64,000 nucleotides of DNA, from NCBI GenBank assembly GCA_028583405.1, contig CM053261.1:14183783-14247782 (forward strand). Reading direction: 5' to 3'. This document shows positions 36,349 through 48,109 of this stretch, piece by piece. The notes below the pieces were generated by a model. That model did no database searches. It was not told where the DNA came from and worked only from the letters and a program-made list of their open reading frames with translations. Numbering within the stretch: the stretch's first letter is position 1; the number at the start of each line of letters is the position of its first letter. Made by a program: the position numbers and the translations under genes. The stretch is from Pogonophryne albipinna. Lineage: Eukaryota > Chordata > Actinopteri > Perciformes > Artedidraconidae.

Positions 36349-37727
36349 CAGTGACCACCAACTGGCGGCCCGCGGGCCACATCCGGCCCGCCAGACATTC
36401 TCATCCGGCCCGCACGACGGGGGTGACTGTGGTGTTGGCGGAGTGGTTACTGCGTTCGCCCCCACCCATTTTTTTTTTACAACGTCTCGTGAGTAAGGTG
36501 CAGTACCGGAGTCCAACAGAGAGGAAGCAGCTGCCGGACAGTAGACTGCGTACTGCGAAACCTTCCTTGAAGAAGAAGAAGTGATCCTTCGTTGTGAAGA
36601 GTCTGCTTTGTGCGCTCCGCACCACCACAACAGCAGCCCCGCTGCGACAGAGTCCAATAGAGAGGCAGGAGCTGCGGGACAGTAGCCTAGAAGCAGGGTT
36701 GGGTTGTAACGGAATACATATACCGGCGTTACGTAATCAGAATACAAAAATCAAGTAGGCTAACTGTATTCAGCTGGCGTTACATTTGAAAAACGAGTAA
36801 TCTGATTACAGTTACTTTCGTAAACCTGAAGTGAATACATTTTGGAATACTTATTGGAATTATTGGTGGAAAAGTTTCCTCACAAAATGTAATATTCATT
36901 ACCGGCAGAACTGTGTGCACACTGCACAGCGCTGCAGCATGTCTGTGAGCGAGAGAGAGATGCAGCTTGTCTGTGAGGCCCCGCCCCCGCACGCAGATGA
37001 GAGAGAGAGATCTCTTTTAAAATATATTGAAAGTTAGAAACGGAGATGGTTAGATAAAATGTGCAAGATAACGTTGATGTAGCATTTCTTTATTGTCGAA
37101 ATGATGACATTTATAACGGGATCAAATCAAAGTGAATGGCCTGCTGCTGCTGAATGCATGGGGCAAGTGACTGGAACAAGTTTTAAAAGTTATTACATCG
37201 TTTCAGATAATAATAATAATGATAATTCATTCTATTTAGGGGCGCCTTTCAAAGCACCCAAGGACACCTTACAATTCATAACATATTCTAAGGAAAGGAG
37301 AATAGTAGTCCGGGTGATGTTTTTTATGTGGGGTGCAGATGAGAGGGAGCTGTCCAGAATGACACCAAGATGTTGTGTTTGAGTTCTTGATACGCCATTA
37401 AAACAGTAAAACAAGTGTCTCCTGCTCACCAAAACATACCCATCTGTTATGGAAAAAGAAAGCATTCCAAAAGTATTCTAAAAGTAACCTGAACACGTTT
37501 TATAAGACACAAAACTGTAACTGTATTCTGATTACTTTCAGAGCATGTATTCAGTAATCAGTAACTGATTACATTTACAAAGTAACCCTCCCAACCCTGC
37601 CTAGAAGTGATCCTTCATTAGCGTGAAGAGTCTGCTAAGCTTTATGCAGTACCTGTACCCCCCCGGCCCGCGATAGTGTCTATTGGATACATTTTGGCCC
37701 TTGGACAAATGTAGTTGGTGATCCCTG
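36349..37727. mobile_element. Non-autonomous hAT element (outer)
   Basis: It starts CAGTGACCACCAACTGGCGG and ends TAGTTGGTGATCCCTG. The exact 8-bp duplication ATGTAAAG is at 36341-36348 and 37728-37735. The CCGGCCCGC words near both ends are typical of a common fish hAT family. A second hAT element is inserted at 36694-37599. Confidence 0.88.
36694..37599. mobile_element. Non-autonomous hAT element nested in the outer one
   Basis: Ends are CAGGGTTGGG and CCCAACCCTG, with the exact duplication CCTAGAAG at 36686-36693 and 37600-37607. The interior has GTAACGGAATACA-like and TAACTGATTACA-like words near its ends and no transposase. Confidence 0.88.
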
Positions 37728-37735
37728 ATGTAAAG

Positions 37736-39728
37736 CCTGCATGGCTAGTTCTTCCCATTACAAAACAGCTTTTTTGTTGTTGGAAACAATAGCAGTCCTG
37801 TGCCTTTGCTTTTCCCATTTTAGCTGAAATGAGGAAGCACCTTGTCTCAGCCCGAAGGCACCACTTTTTTTTCTCTCAATCACCCATATCGAGTTACTCA
37901 CAGACATGGAGCTGGGAGGTGTGGCATTTCCTTTTGTGGGTTTGAATTTCTTGAGATTTGATCTGTTTCCTCCCAAATACATGTGTAGCTTTAACAACAA
38001 GTCTTTCTTTTAAGCTTAGTTTTTAAATGTGAAGCCTTTTACTCCCCCTTTTTTAAAAAACAAACAATTGTCATAATTGTTCTCTTCAAGGAGTTAAAAG
38101 TAAGTTTAGGGGAATATTTTATCAATTGCCTCTAGGATTTTATGACAATATTTCATTGGCAAATTTAATGAACATATATGGAAATTGAATTCCAATAAAA
38201 TAAATAAAGTCCAAATGAAAGTCAGCACAATGACTTAAGAACGGCTCATACATTGATCATTTTTGTTTCACACAATAAACTGTGAAACCCAGTTTATGCT
38301 TTGTTTAGTTGAAAGTTTGTTTAAAAAGATACATGCAACACCAATGTAGCCTAGATGAAAGTCAGGACTTCTTGTGTAATCCTTATATGATAATAGCTTA
38401 TCATTGTATATGGCATAATCACATAGTAATAATAATTTACGATTATAAACTGGATATGTTAGTAAATGTTGTGGAGTCGGACACACCCTACTGTTGGTTT
38501 ATAAATGGAAGCATACTTCTTGAGATGCTAGTTGCAACCAAAACCAACTCACTGCAGAGTCACTATAAATGAATGAGCCTGGCCATCGATGAAACAGACC
38601 ATCCTTCTAAAGAACATTTGTTGTTATTGTCTCTGAATTCATAAGCTTTTCCAGACAGGGTGTTACTCACTTTATTGCTGAACAGAGCTGTCCCGAGGTG
38701 TGGCTGCATCTGATCTCTGGGCACACACATATGATGAAACCATTTATCCATCACACCTCTCCGCCCTGGAAAATGTGATTATCCTCTCCCACAGTTTTCT
38801 TAATGGTATGTAAGTAAGCTACTTCCAAATGAAATTACTAAACTGAAACAATCCTTGACTGGATGACATTGTTCTCAACTGTTAGTTTATTTGTTTTAAT
38901 AATTATCAGGTTATCATTATTCAGAATGCTGATGTCGTGAACAATGTTTAACAAACAAAAGAAAGAAAGAAATTCCATTTTTTTGTCATGTGAATATAGT
39001 TTGTGAAGAGTTTTGTCTAATGTAAAATTACAAAAAAAGTCATTTAATTGTTTTAAAGATCAATTGGGTTATAAAATGGTTTGCACATACAAATGGGGAT
39101 ATATAATATAAAAGATAAGGGAAACAACATTCCTAATATAACAGTGAGAGGCATTTTAACAAAGTCACCCCACATGAATATCAGATAGTTCAGACAATGT
39201 TTTCTGATATTCAAAAATGTAAATCCTTGTGTATGTATTTCTCTTTAATCCTGTTACAGATTTAAACACATCAGCATGTTTTATCATTTTAGTTTATTTG
39301 CATACATCATTAGTGCAAGCATTGGAGTTAAACATAGACTAAAAAAAACAATAGCCAATCATCCAAACATAGTCCAATGTGTTCAATGCAAAAAGAGGTA
39401 AAGTTCTTAAGTGACCAAAAATATATATTTTTAAAAGGTGGAGAAACTGGAAATTAAAGAAGGTTTTAAAGAATGAAAGGTATATGCACATTGTGATGTT
39501 AGCTTTTTATAAGGCCACTACTAGAATATAAACACCAGCTTGTGATTTATTAGGCTACAACACAATTCTAAGACGGTTATCAGCTGACGCCCAAATCAAA
39601 CAACTGAGAACCAGAAGAGCAGAACGTTGTTTTCCCTCTCAGCTCTGACCGCTGGTGTCCATGTTACTTCCGTGTTCTGCTCACCTGTTCCACCTGTATT
39701 ACTGCGCCGCAGGTGACTGTGCGTCTCG
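37736..39728. other. Intergenic, no gene seen
   Basis: AT-rich sequence between the hAT nest and bspry. The last 100-150 bases before 39729, with GC-rich words, probably hold the bspry promoter and 5' UTR. Confidence 0.5.
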
Positions 39729-39752
39729 ATGCACCTGCTGCGTTATTCTGCC

Positions 39753-42700
39753 ATGACCGAGGAGCTCACAACCTGCGAGTTAACATGCCCGTCTTCACCG
39801 GAGAGGACTTTGGATGTTGTGAAAAGTAAACCGATGGATTTGGAGCAGCCTATTTTCTCGGTGCTGAGCGGCGGGGTGAAGCATCAGCCGGCGGAGGGGG
39901 ACACCGCGGGGACACCGGCTGCGACCACCCCCGACACCGAGTCCGGGATCTTCTCCGGGGAATGTGAGCTGTGTGTGGAGCATGAGTCCGAGCTGGACTG
40001 GTTCTGTGACACCGAGCAGAGACTCATCTGCTCCCACTGCGCTATCGTGGGTCCCTGCCACGGTCACTCTGTGACCCCTGTGGCCACCAGAGTAACCGCA
40101 GTCAGGGTGAGTGAACTGCTAATATTGTATATTAATGTCTGTTTTTAAATGTATTGCCTGAGTTTGTTTAAACCTTTTTATTTGCCTTGTTATTTGCTGT
40201 TAGACAGGTTTAACAGATTTTCCTCATCTGCATTAGAACATATCATTCTAGATCCTTTAAAGTTTATTTTATGGAAGAAAATGTGGAGTTTTCCTACTTC
40301 ATTCACTCACTCTGTTGAGGATTGTACCTGTTATTAAGTATAAGGACTCACTTAAAAGTGTGGAGAATAATGCTCACATATTTGACAGTGTAAAATGTGT
40401 AGTTAGTAATCCTTTCTTGGGTGCGCCACAGTTTGCATGTAGTTTTTCTAGCTGATTCTTATGCATGGTATTTAAAAAGACAGGATTTTCTTGTTGCTTC
40501 TCCTCCAGCTGATGAGTATGTGTGTGTGACTGTGTGTGTGTTTCAACAGAACCATCTGGTAGATGTGTGTGAGAAATTGCAGCTGCAGGCTCTGAGGATT
40601 GAGAGGTTTATCGAGCAGACGCTGACAGCCAAAGAGCAAAAACTTCAGGTGAGAAACACATGTGATCCCCACCCACTAAACCACACACAATGATCACACA
40701 CAGAGGGGCCAACCTCAATACAAACACATTATCAATTGAAGCAAACAATGTTTCACAAGCAGCCTATGTCGGCTGGCTCTGCTTTATGAAAAGTCCCATG
40801 TGACAATCTTCATGTGCTTTGCAGACACGTGTTGAATTTTATGTATGTGGAACCTACTGACCCTTATCATAAGGCATTAGGATTATTTTCATTGTCAATT
40901 CATGTGTCAACTATTTCTTCTGAATAATTGTTCAATCTAAAGTATGTCTAAAAAAAATAGCATCATCCCCACCCAAATTGGTTGTTTAGTCCGAATAACT
41001 GTTACAAACCACAAATATTCAGATTTCAATGATGTAATAACGGATATAAAGCTTGAGAATGATTGACATTTTAGCTGAGAGACCGTACATGTGAAACCGT
41101 TATTGTCACATTAGTAGGGAGGAAACATTCACAAAATGTCGTGTTTTGAATATTATGGATTTTAATTGTGTCTTTTTCTTACTTTTCCTTTAACTATTAT
41201 AACAGTAAGCTATTCAGATCATTTTAACCCAAACAGGTGAAACACTTTGCAGTTGTAAATGCTTGAGTAAGAGAGAACAAAAACACAATAATGTTTACTA
41301 GGCATGTATAACTTGCTGATTCAGCCAATTGAACACCTCTATTCGACAAAGCAAAGGTTGCCTCTTTCAGTGCACCCTTATTTATTAACCTCCCTGAGCA
41401 CAATGGGTGTCTCAAGTTTTCATAGGATCACAAGTTACAAGTTAACACTAGGAAATCAAACCTCAAGCAAACAGTAAAGGCAGGTCAGACAAATATGTAG
41501 ATACCTTATCTGAGCAAGAATCAAGTCCCCAAACAAATGTTTTCTGTAACAACATTGTACACATTTCATCTGTGAAAACAAAGCATTGGATTTAGAATCT
41601 GGTCAGTGAATCTTTGTAGCTGTTTTTGTTTGTTTAAGGTCTAACATGGAATGCCATTGTGTGAAGTGTCAATAACTACCTGCTTTTATGGCGCCCACTG
41701 TCGATTGGCTGCATGTGTGCACAGAAACATGGGCGGGACACTATTTTATCCTCATGTTTCCTTATGTTTGATTAATTGGATATTGATCTGTATGACAACC
41801 ACTATCTCTCACTAAAGATCCCACTGAAAGAAGAAAACAGTCCTTAATGATCTCTGCCCCTAAGACCACTTGCAGACAGAATTGCAGCTCGATAGGCTGA
41901 TCCCAAAAAGATCATTTTAAGGTTCAGTTAAGGGCTTGGAGGCTAATTCAATTGGAAATGGTGTTTCTTTTGCCAGATGTGTTTAACCTTTCCCTCTTTC
42001 TAGGTATATGACTTAATGTTATTGCCTACTTTGTGTGTTGTTGTATGTATCAAGGTTTTGAACGTATCTTGATTTAGACAACTATTGCTTCGGTCTTGCA
42101 AGACATCCTTGGAAAAAAAGGAAATCCTAATGCCAGAATGAACCTGCTTAAATCAAGTTTTTTTGTCTTCTTTTATTTTCAAAAGTCATAAAATGCTCCA
42201 ATACAAATACCTAAATTTAATGCAAGACATACCAAAATAAATAATAAAATAAAATAAACATAGACACATGAACAAAAAGAAAGAAAAAAGCAACAGTAGC
42301 AGTAGTAGCAAAAACTGCTATTGGTAACCAGTCCCTCACAAAATCCTCAAGACTACATCTCAACTCATCTGAGTCTCTCCAAAATAAGTTGTCCTTGATT
42401 TTCAACTATGGAAAGACCCAGACTAGAGTCGCGAAAAAATTAGCTTTACTTCTTTATTAACAGCTCCCCCAGCTGTTAATAAAGAAGTAAAGCTAATTTT
42501 TTCGCGATTGATTGACTTGTATTGCCTGCGGGTTTGAGCTCTGGGAACAGGACGGAGCTACCATCCATGGAGGACCTTTACTCCCAGCAGCTCAGGAAGA
42601 AATCCCTCCGGATTATAAAAGACCCCCATCACCCTAGCCACAAACTGTTCTGCCTGCTGCCGTCTGGCAGGCGTTACCACAGCATCCGGACTAAAACCCC

Positions 42701-45244
42701 CAGACTCAGAGACAGTTTCATCCCACAGGCAATAAGACTGTTAAACACCTGAACTGCTGAAGCAATATCTGTTAAACACCTGAACTGTTGAAACAACATC
42801 CATAATATTCATCTGGCTGCTACTCAGAAATTATGTATCTATTTATCTAATATATCATATTCCAATAACTTGCATATAGACTCTTATTGCACTATTTCAC
42901 TATTTAACTTTTTTAAAGCATTTTTCTTTTCCTTTTTGTATTTACTATTTACTTGCACTATATTTTTCTGTTTATCTGTGTTTTGTGTTGCACTGTTGGA
43001 GAAGCCTGTGAACTAAGATTTTCATCGGCATAACTACACTGTAGTAAAATATGTTTTAGTGCATGATTTGAAGATTTTTATAAAATTGGAATCATTACAC
43101 ATGTGCTCGAGAATCTTAAAAGTTCAAATAAACCTGTGTTATACACTCTCATGAAGAGATTTAGCAATGTTTTCTCCACCAGAAGTCTAACATTTATTTT
43201 CCTTCTCTCTGTTGGCGTAGGTAGGGGCGAGCAGGGCCAGGGAGCATATCCTGGCTCAGGCCAGCGCAGCGCGTGAAGCCCTGGAGGAAGAGGAGCAGCG
43301 TCTCCTGGAGGAGGTGCAGAAGGAGGAGGAGCGGGTGGAGCAGTGCCTCCTCACCCAGAGAGCCCACTGGAGCAAAGATTTGGCAAATCTGACGCAAACA
43401 CGCTCCGGCCTGGTGCACACACTGACGCACACTTCAGAGGCACAACTGGTGGTGAGAGACAGCAAAAAAAAAATTCAGGGACGACTGGGGGATATTTTTG
43501 AACAAAAGAAGAACTTGTGCTAAAATAAGTGTAACCTAATAATGGTCATTCATTATCTATAATGCTTCCTGTCTTTCAGACCAGTGTCCAGGAGATAGCT
43601 GAAAGGTAATTTTTTTCTACTTAACATTTCTAGTGAATATTTCTTTCTTTCTTTCTCAGTACCAGAGAGGTCATATTTGTTCTTCTCTTGCTGTTTGTCA
43701 GGGTGGAGGTGGCGGATGGGGTTGGGGAGCCCTGTGACACGGAGCAGCTCAACATGAACTCAGCCTGTAGCGACAGCAAGCTGCTGAGAGGCCTCTGGGC
43801 CACTGCAGTGCTGCTGGGGCCAAACGGTTAGTGCAGTGTTATTCGATCCTCATGGAAACCTGATAGATGTATCAGGATCATTGCCCACAACTATAAGATT
43901 AGTTAGCATAACTGCAAATAGGTCTGTCCCAACATTTAGATTTTCTATTCCCATTTATTGTGGACAAAATGACCCAATAACAATTTTATCAAAAAAATAA
44001 ATAAATGTATCTTTACCTTTTTTAATTGTGCATTTTTCATCACACTTAAAATACAACTGTATTGACGTGGACAGAAAGCCCATAATTACAACTGTACAAA
44101 AGTGTACCGAAAGAAATGAAATGTTAAGGACCCTAAGTTATTTACACAATATTACCATATGTGAATTATTAACATGATTTAATATTTAATTTAAGTATTA
44201 GTACTCCTAATGCAGAATGGCTAATTTATGTGTAAACATTAATAGACCTTAATAGTCATAGTAGAAAAAGCCCAGGTTTAATAATTGTGTTATTAGCTAC
44301 ACATGTGCTATTCCCACAATGATAAAACATTTCTACTCAGAGAAAAGACAAATGTTTGGTATATTTTGCCCACAGAACTTGTCTGAACTTATCTAAAAAT
44401 ATATTGTTCATAATCAGTAATATACATGATCCTGATGTATATCTCTCCCTAGCTGGAAACAGCAGTGATTGTTTGGGGCCTGGAAGGTTTTGTGTAACTG
44501 AGCAAGTCTTGAAATAAAATGAAGAAATAGTAAAGGTAAATAAATAAAGAAGCAAATTAAAACATATATTCAATTTACTGTATCTCACAATTTTATTTTA
44601 GATAATTTTTTACATGATTTTGGTACATTGAACAACATTATGTTTATTTATCAAGCAATTTTTTCATCTATTTCTGACCATTAATCCATCTTTTTCCTCT
44701 TCCCACAGCTTATGGATCATTTTATTTGAAGTTTGATGAGCGCACAGTGAGCCCTCTCCTGTCCCTGTCTGACGACTTCTACACTTTGACCTTCTCCAAC
44801 AAAAAACATCGCCAACCGCTGCCCTACGACCCGGCACGCTTCGACTGCTGGCCCAACGCTCTGGGCTCTCTGTCCATGTCCTCTGGCACCCACAGCTGGG
44901 TGGTGGATGTGGGGGAAAGTGGTGCCTTCAAGGTGGGGGTCTGCTACACCTCTCTGGAGCGCAAAGGCTCAGGGAACGAGGCTCGGCTGGGGTACAACAG
45001 CCAGTCCTGGGTGCTGTCTCACTACGACGGGGACTATTCCTTCTGCCACGCGGGGAGGAAGGAGCCCCTGCAGGTGGCGAGGAGACCCCAGAGGATCGGC
45101 CTGCTGCTGGACTGGCCCAGTGGGACGCTGTTGTTCTACGAGCCAGACTCCAGCGCTGTGCTGCACTCCTTCACACATTATTTCAACGCCCCCCTGCTGC
45201 CAGCGTTTGCAGTTACTGACCGCAGCATCACTATTCTGCACTGA
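39753..45244 (+). CDS. bspry: B-box and SPRY domain containing protein
   Basis: Six coding exons on the plus strand: 39753-40106, 40550-40648, 43221-43451, 43580-43605, 43702-43826 and 44709-45244. All have GT-AG borders and consistent phases. The product is about 456 residues (464 if the in-frame ATG at 39729 is used; the second ATG has the better GCCATGA context). Exon 1 carries a B-box zinc finger (CVEHESELDWFC, then CSHC and HGH). Exons 2-3 are helical and Glu/Leu-rich, consistent with a coiled coil. Exon 6 is a PRY/SPRY domain (residues 279-456: DERTVSPLLSLSDD, RFDCWPNALG, RLGYNSQSWVLS, GLLLDWPSGTLLFYEP). There is no RING finger, as expected for BSPRY. The mammalian protein interacts with 14-3-3 and has been linked to TRPV5/6 epithelial calcium channel regulation. 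AATAAA signals at 45689 and 45796 are candidate polyadenylation sites. The gene has a 2.6-kb intron 2 with a LINE tail. Confidence 0.95.
42429..42507. repeat. Perfect 37-bp inverted repeat with a CCCCC loop
   Basis: Bases 42429-42465 and 42471-42507 are exact reverse complements (37 of 37), separated by five C. The arms begin TCGCGAAAAAATTAGC and include TTTATTAACAGCT next to the loop. It lies in bspry intron 2 and directly adjoins a LINE 3' fragment. Perfect pairing implies recent origin, selection or an artefact of library or assembly. Confidence 0.97.
42508..43060 (+). mobile_element. 3' end of a non-LTR retrotransposon (L2/CR1/Rex-like)
   Basis: The frame 42522-42752 ends with LLPSGRRYHSIRTKTPRLRD followed by SFIPQAIRLLNT, the typical C-terminal tail of a fish LINE ORF2. 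It is followed by a 3' UTR with TTGCACTATTT-like words. The rest of ORF2 is missing, as in 5'-truncated LINE copies. The family is inferred from the tail only. Confidence 0.75.
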
Positions 45245-48109
45245 CACGCAGCCAAAAGACTCAATGACCTCAAACATGTGAAGATATTCTCCAATGTAAA
45301 TATGATCAGCAGCAAATTATCCTCCATCTGATTGTGCAGTTATGAAAAGGCGTGAATTTGTATTTATTTTATTATTAGCTGCTGACTCTTTATTTGTACT
45401 GTTTTTAACAATTTAATAGATTTTAATTTAGAAATAATCATATTATTTAACTTTACATGTAAAAAAAAGTCCACTGGTTGATTCAGGACTGTTTGTAATG
45501 TTGTGTGACAAAGTAACTCAACAGAAATATCTTTTAATGATGTTACTGCATTATGCTCAGTTACCAGCTGAAAATCCCACATTCGTTCTTTTATGCAAGA
45601 GCAGAGTTTTGTTTTGTGTCTATTTGCCATATCAGTTATCCTGATTAAGGACTCGGCAGGAAAATAAGATATGTCAAGAGAACCAAAAAATAAAGTATTT
45701 AACATACAAATACCACAAAGTGAAAATAGAGTAAATCTATTAGTAGTCCTTGATTGAAAATGTTACTTGATATGTTGGAAATACACTTTAAGTAATAAAT
45801 TGAGCAGAAATGTGTCCTCTTTGTCTTTAACAATTACTTAGAGGTCGAAGTGATATCTTCACAATGTTTGTTTCATATAACCAACACTCCAAACCTCAAC
45901 ATTATTTAAAAAATAGATAGAAAAGAGCAGCGAATCATCACAGTTTTGAAGCTGAACATTGTTCTTACATTGATAATGACTTATACAATTTGTTTAATAG
46001 TTGACAATGACATTCTTTAAATCAATTAATAGACTTAAAGTTTCAGCTATACTTAAATATTTAAAAATGTTTTGTTTGAAAATAATCTTAATTTCTTAAG
46101 TACCAAAGCTCTCCAATATTTGAAGTGGAGAACTATAACTATATTGTTTCATATTGTTCCCTCCCAAATAAAATGAAGTAATAAAACATACTCAAGTTAA
46201 GTGCAGGTATCTGAAATTGTTCCTTTAGTATGTTACAGTCAGGATACCTGAGTACATTTTCTTAGTTACATTTCACAACTCGTTAATCTCTGTAGAGTTA
46301 ATATAGCCATTTTCTATTAGACACTTGGCTAAATCAAGCAAAGGCTCTCAGGTCAGAAGGATGTGAAGACCCTAATACGTGAGCCCACAAAACTAAAAAA
46401 GTTTTTAGTGAGTCTTAAAATCTGAGAAAGAGACAAACTGTGATTCAACCTCAGATCCTGAGGCAGAGCAGATGTGAACACTTCTTCCACTTCAGAGTAT
46501 TTTTTTTAGAAGACCACCAGGGGGCAGTAATGTCAAATTAATGAATCTTTAATCCAATTTAGTAAAATAATCTTAATTCATTTAATGTGGAATACCTTCA
46601 TATTTCTGTTTTAAATTCTTCAGTGTACCGTAGATGTAATCCCCTTCAATGAGTTTTCAATGTATACATTATTTTGCATTTATTTGGCATATTTATTTAT
46701 TTATCAAGTCTTCATTTATTTTGGCAGCTTCTACAGTGAATGTAGTGGATGTCCCAGGATGTAGCGATTACATATATTTATTGTGATTACAGTACTATGT
46801 GGTGTAACATTGTATCAGCCAATTCCTTCTAGTCAGGCTATTGTAACAGAAGCACTGTGGATAAAAACATCTTTCCATTAGGGTCCATCAGATTTCAAAC
46901 TAGTGTGTATTGTTGAACGTGTCCCATGTGATTTATCCTTGAGTGTGTAACCTAAAACATGATACACATTGTGAGTGAAACACATCATCATAGTTGTTAC
47001 ATGTTTACATGCAGTTGTGAACATGTTTATCTTGTGCATTGTGTCCAAATAAACATTTGCATAGTGACCCTGAACTAAATGTATGCTGGGAGAGTATTTA
47101 ATGAATCTCTTCACGTTTGACACTCATAACTAAACTAACCCTATGATGAAATGTTTCTTACTGAGAATGCTTGGAACTAAAGTTTAAAGGGGATTGTTTG
47201 CTTATGTCATACACCTGCCAAGAAATACGTACTTCCTGTTCCTCATCATGACCGTAAATAGGGGATGCATCATATTTATTTTGTGATGGCGATAAGATAA
47301 CAGAAGCATCTGCTCCTTTCCCATCAATTACTGTGCAACTGCAAAGTGAAAACTATGACACTGAATATAGTCACGATTATAATAAACTACAAAATGAATA
47401 TAAGAGATAGCTCAATACCATTTTTAATATATAATTGGTATCAATGCACTTTGCTAAAGAAGCCATTTAAAACACTCATGAATTGTTGAAAGTGCAGCTT
47501 TGTGCAAAAGTAAAATCTGGGTATTTAGAATAACAGGGGGAAAACAATTCTAGTGTAAAATACTTGATATAACTCAACACTCAATGTAGCCTACACGTCA
47601 ATGACAGTTGTTGATTGTTTAGGCTAATGTATAATATGGGATTTTACATTGTTCCCTGTCTAATATCATATCCAAAACTCAGTATGGGATCGGTGCATCA
47701 TTACTTTTCAAACCCGATTACAGATGACACCAGTTTATCGGTAAGTATTTGATAATGACATAATACAGTTATTAATTCTTCTTCTTTAAACCAATACATA
47801 CTTCCTCTCACATTCTCAACAACAGTGACTGAACCTGTCATTTTGAACCGGATCTTTTCAGCAGCATAAGGAAGGCTTAAAAACTCAAGCGTTTCATCAG
47901 AATAATTTACGGCACTCAAGGTGATTCACATAATTGGGAAACCCAAAGTTTAGTAACTGTGCAATTTCCTCACTTCCTTAGTTACTAACGTCCATCTCTA
48001 GTGTACGCCCTTTCAAATGTTTCAGTTTTTCCCAGCTTAAAAAGTCTTTAGCTAGGGCGATTCCTTAATTTTGCTTCTTGTTTTTTGTGTGTGTCTTTAC
48101 TCATGTGTT
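45245..48109. other. Between bspry and coq4 (convergent ends), no gene seen
   Basis: This holds the 3' UTR of bspry on the left and the presumed 3' UTR of coq4 on the right. The rest is AT-rich unique-looking sequence without recognisable exons; the motif CACCAGGGGGCAG at 46517-46529 resembles a CTCF-type core but is only a single match. Confidence 0.45.

Noticed and set aside
46517..46529. CTCF-like core CACCAGGGGGCAG
   Set aside because: A single short match without supporting context; too weak to list as a regulatory site.
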